Shown here: positions 6,681-7,182 of the stretch, in pieces
How positions within the stretch are numbered: position 1 is the stretch's first letter
How the letters are laid out: every line of letters begins with the position of its first letter
Made by a program: the position numbers and the translations under genes
Source of the DNA: Parachlamydiaceae bacterium
Lineage (GTDB): Bacteria > Chlamydiota > Chlamydiia > Chlamydiales > Parachlamydiaceae
NCBI GenBank assembly: GCA_013414685.1
Contig: CP058704.1
Span: 1,076,884 to 1,084,065 of the forward strand
Length of the DNA: 7,182 nucleotides
Direction of reading: 5' to 3'
Notes under the pieces: generated by a model
Told to the model about the DNA's origin: nothing
The model's input: only the letters and a program-made list of their open reading frames with translations
Databases searched by the model: none

Positions 6681-7182
6681 ACAACCTTCCTTGCTTTAAT
6701 AATTACTTGATGGACTTTTCCATCATTGACTAATGATATTTCTTCTCTTTCCTGAGCCACACCATCCAATTCAACTAAGACTTCATGCGGGTTTATGGCA
6801 GGACTATTATCAATGTGAATATCATACCTAGATGTATGATATTGATAGTGCAGAACAATTTTATCCCAATCTTTTGGAAGAACAGGGCGTATCGTCAATT
6901 TATCTCCCCGCAGTTTAAACCCGAAGATCTCTTCTAATAAGATGCGATACATCCACCCAGCCGATCCTGTATACCAGGTCCATCCTCCTCTTCCAACTTG
7001 TCCTGGCAGTGAGTAGATATCGGCAGCTAAAACATAGGGCTCAACTTTAAAATGCATCATTTCATTTTTTGAACTTGAATGGGCAATCGGATGCATCATC
7101 TTTATAAGCTCTACGGCTTTAGTGCCGTCGCCAAGCATGGCATACGCTAAAGGCACCCATAAAGACCCATGAGTATACTGCC
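6677..7182 (-). CDS. GH94-type glycoside phosphorylase / cyclic beta-glucan synthase, C-terminal part
   Basis: The gene runs in from the right edge; the last 167 residues are visible. The first in-window motif is QYTHGSLW, then KVEPYV at about residues 45-50 and GRGGWTWYTGSAGW at about 63-76, followed by a beta-rich C-terminal domain (LTIRPVLPKDWDKI) ending KARKVV. These motifs mark the GH94 catalytic domain. By position, the His of YTHG and the Thr of WYTGSA correspond to the phosphate-binding His and Thr of characterised GH94 phosphorylases. The catalytic Asp would lie upstream, outside the window. Members either phosphorolyse beta-glucosides (cellobiose, chitobiose, beta-1,2-glucan) or form the C-terminal part of giant NdvB/ChvB-type cyclic beta-1,2-glucan synthases. 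The ending resembles the latter, but the fragment cannot separate them. The frame is intact, including an A6 run, and the next gene overlaps by ATGA. Confidence 0.9.
   Translation of the reverse strand, partial: QYTHGSLWVPLAYAMLGDGTKAVELIKMMHPIAHSSSKNEMMHFKVEPYVLAADIYSLPGQVGRGGWTWYTGSAGWMYRILLEEIFGFKLRGDKLTIRPVLPKDWDKIVLHYQYHTSRYDIHIDNSPAINPHEVLVELDGVAQEREEISLVNDGKVHQVIIKARKVV

Noticed and set aside
1..7182. CRISPR arrays, tRNA or rRNA genes
   Set aside because: No regularly spaced identical repeats, no cloverleaf-like sequence and no rRNA-like segment were seen on either strand.

Overview
The window is AT-rich bacterial DNA dominated by three Sel1-like-repeat (SLR) genes on the + strand, followed by a convergent minus-strand pair: the C-terminus of a GH94 glycoside phosphorylase/cyclic beta-glucan synthase-type protein and a 50-residue membrane protein. 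Low GC, cytosolic-type SLR proteins without signal peptides, Asn-rich linkers and a GH94 gene best fit an amoeba-associated intracellular bacterium, most likely an environmental chlamydia (Parachlamydiaceae-like). This is an inference from gene style; no taxonomic marker gene is present.

Layout. 1-644 is AT-rich and holds no gene I can support; its end carries the leader of the first SLR gene. Gene A (645-2746) is a large SLR gene, about 704 residues once 13 single-base gaps at short homopolymers are restored. A hairpin terminator follows. Gene B (3154-4080, 308 aa) is intact: an N-terminal domain shared with gene C, a poly-Asn linker, a short TPR/Sel1-like helical array and a strongly acidic tail. 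It sits between two inverted copies of a ~150-bp repeat (2869-3025 and 4078-4226). Gene C (4327-6461) is a second large SLR gene, about 716 residues after restoring 16 bases. Its stop codon lies inside a weak hairpin, and a perfect 11-bp hairpin 15 nt further on ends the opposing transcript. On the minus strand the GH94 gene (6677 to the window edge) overlaps the small membrane-protein gene (6528-6680) by an ATGA junction.

The main puzzle is the damage in genes A and C. In each, the reading frame changes repeatedly, and nearly every change is explained by one missing base in a run of A, T, C or G. No in-frame nonsense substitution is needed in either gene. Gene B, the small ORF and the GH94 fragment show none of this, although they contain runs of 6-7. 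The pattern is compatible with homopolymer under-calling in a poorly covered repetitive region, with recent decay of two paralogues, or, less likely, with slippage-tolerant expression. The sequence alone cannot decide. The SLR genes probably encode host-interaction or scaffold proteins; the GH94 pair is unrelated polysaccharide metabolism.
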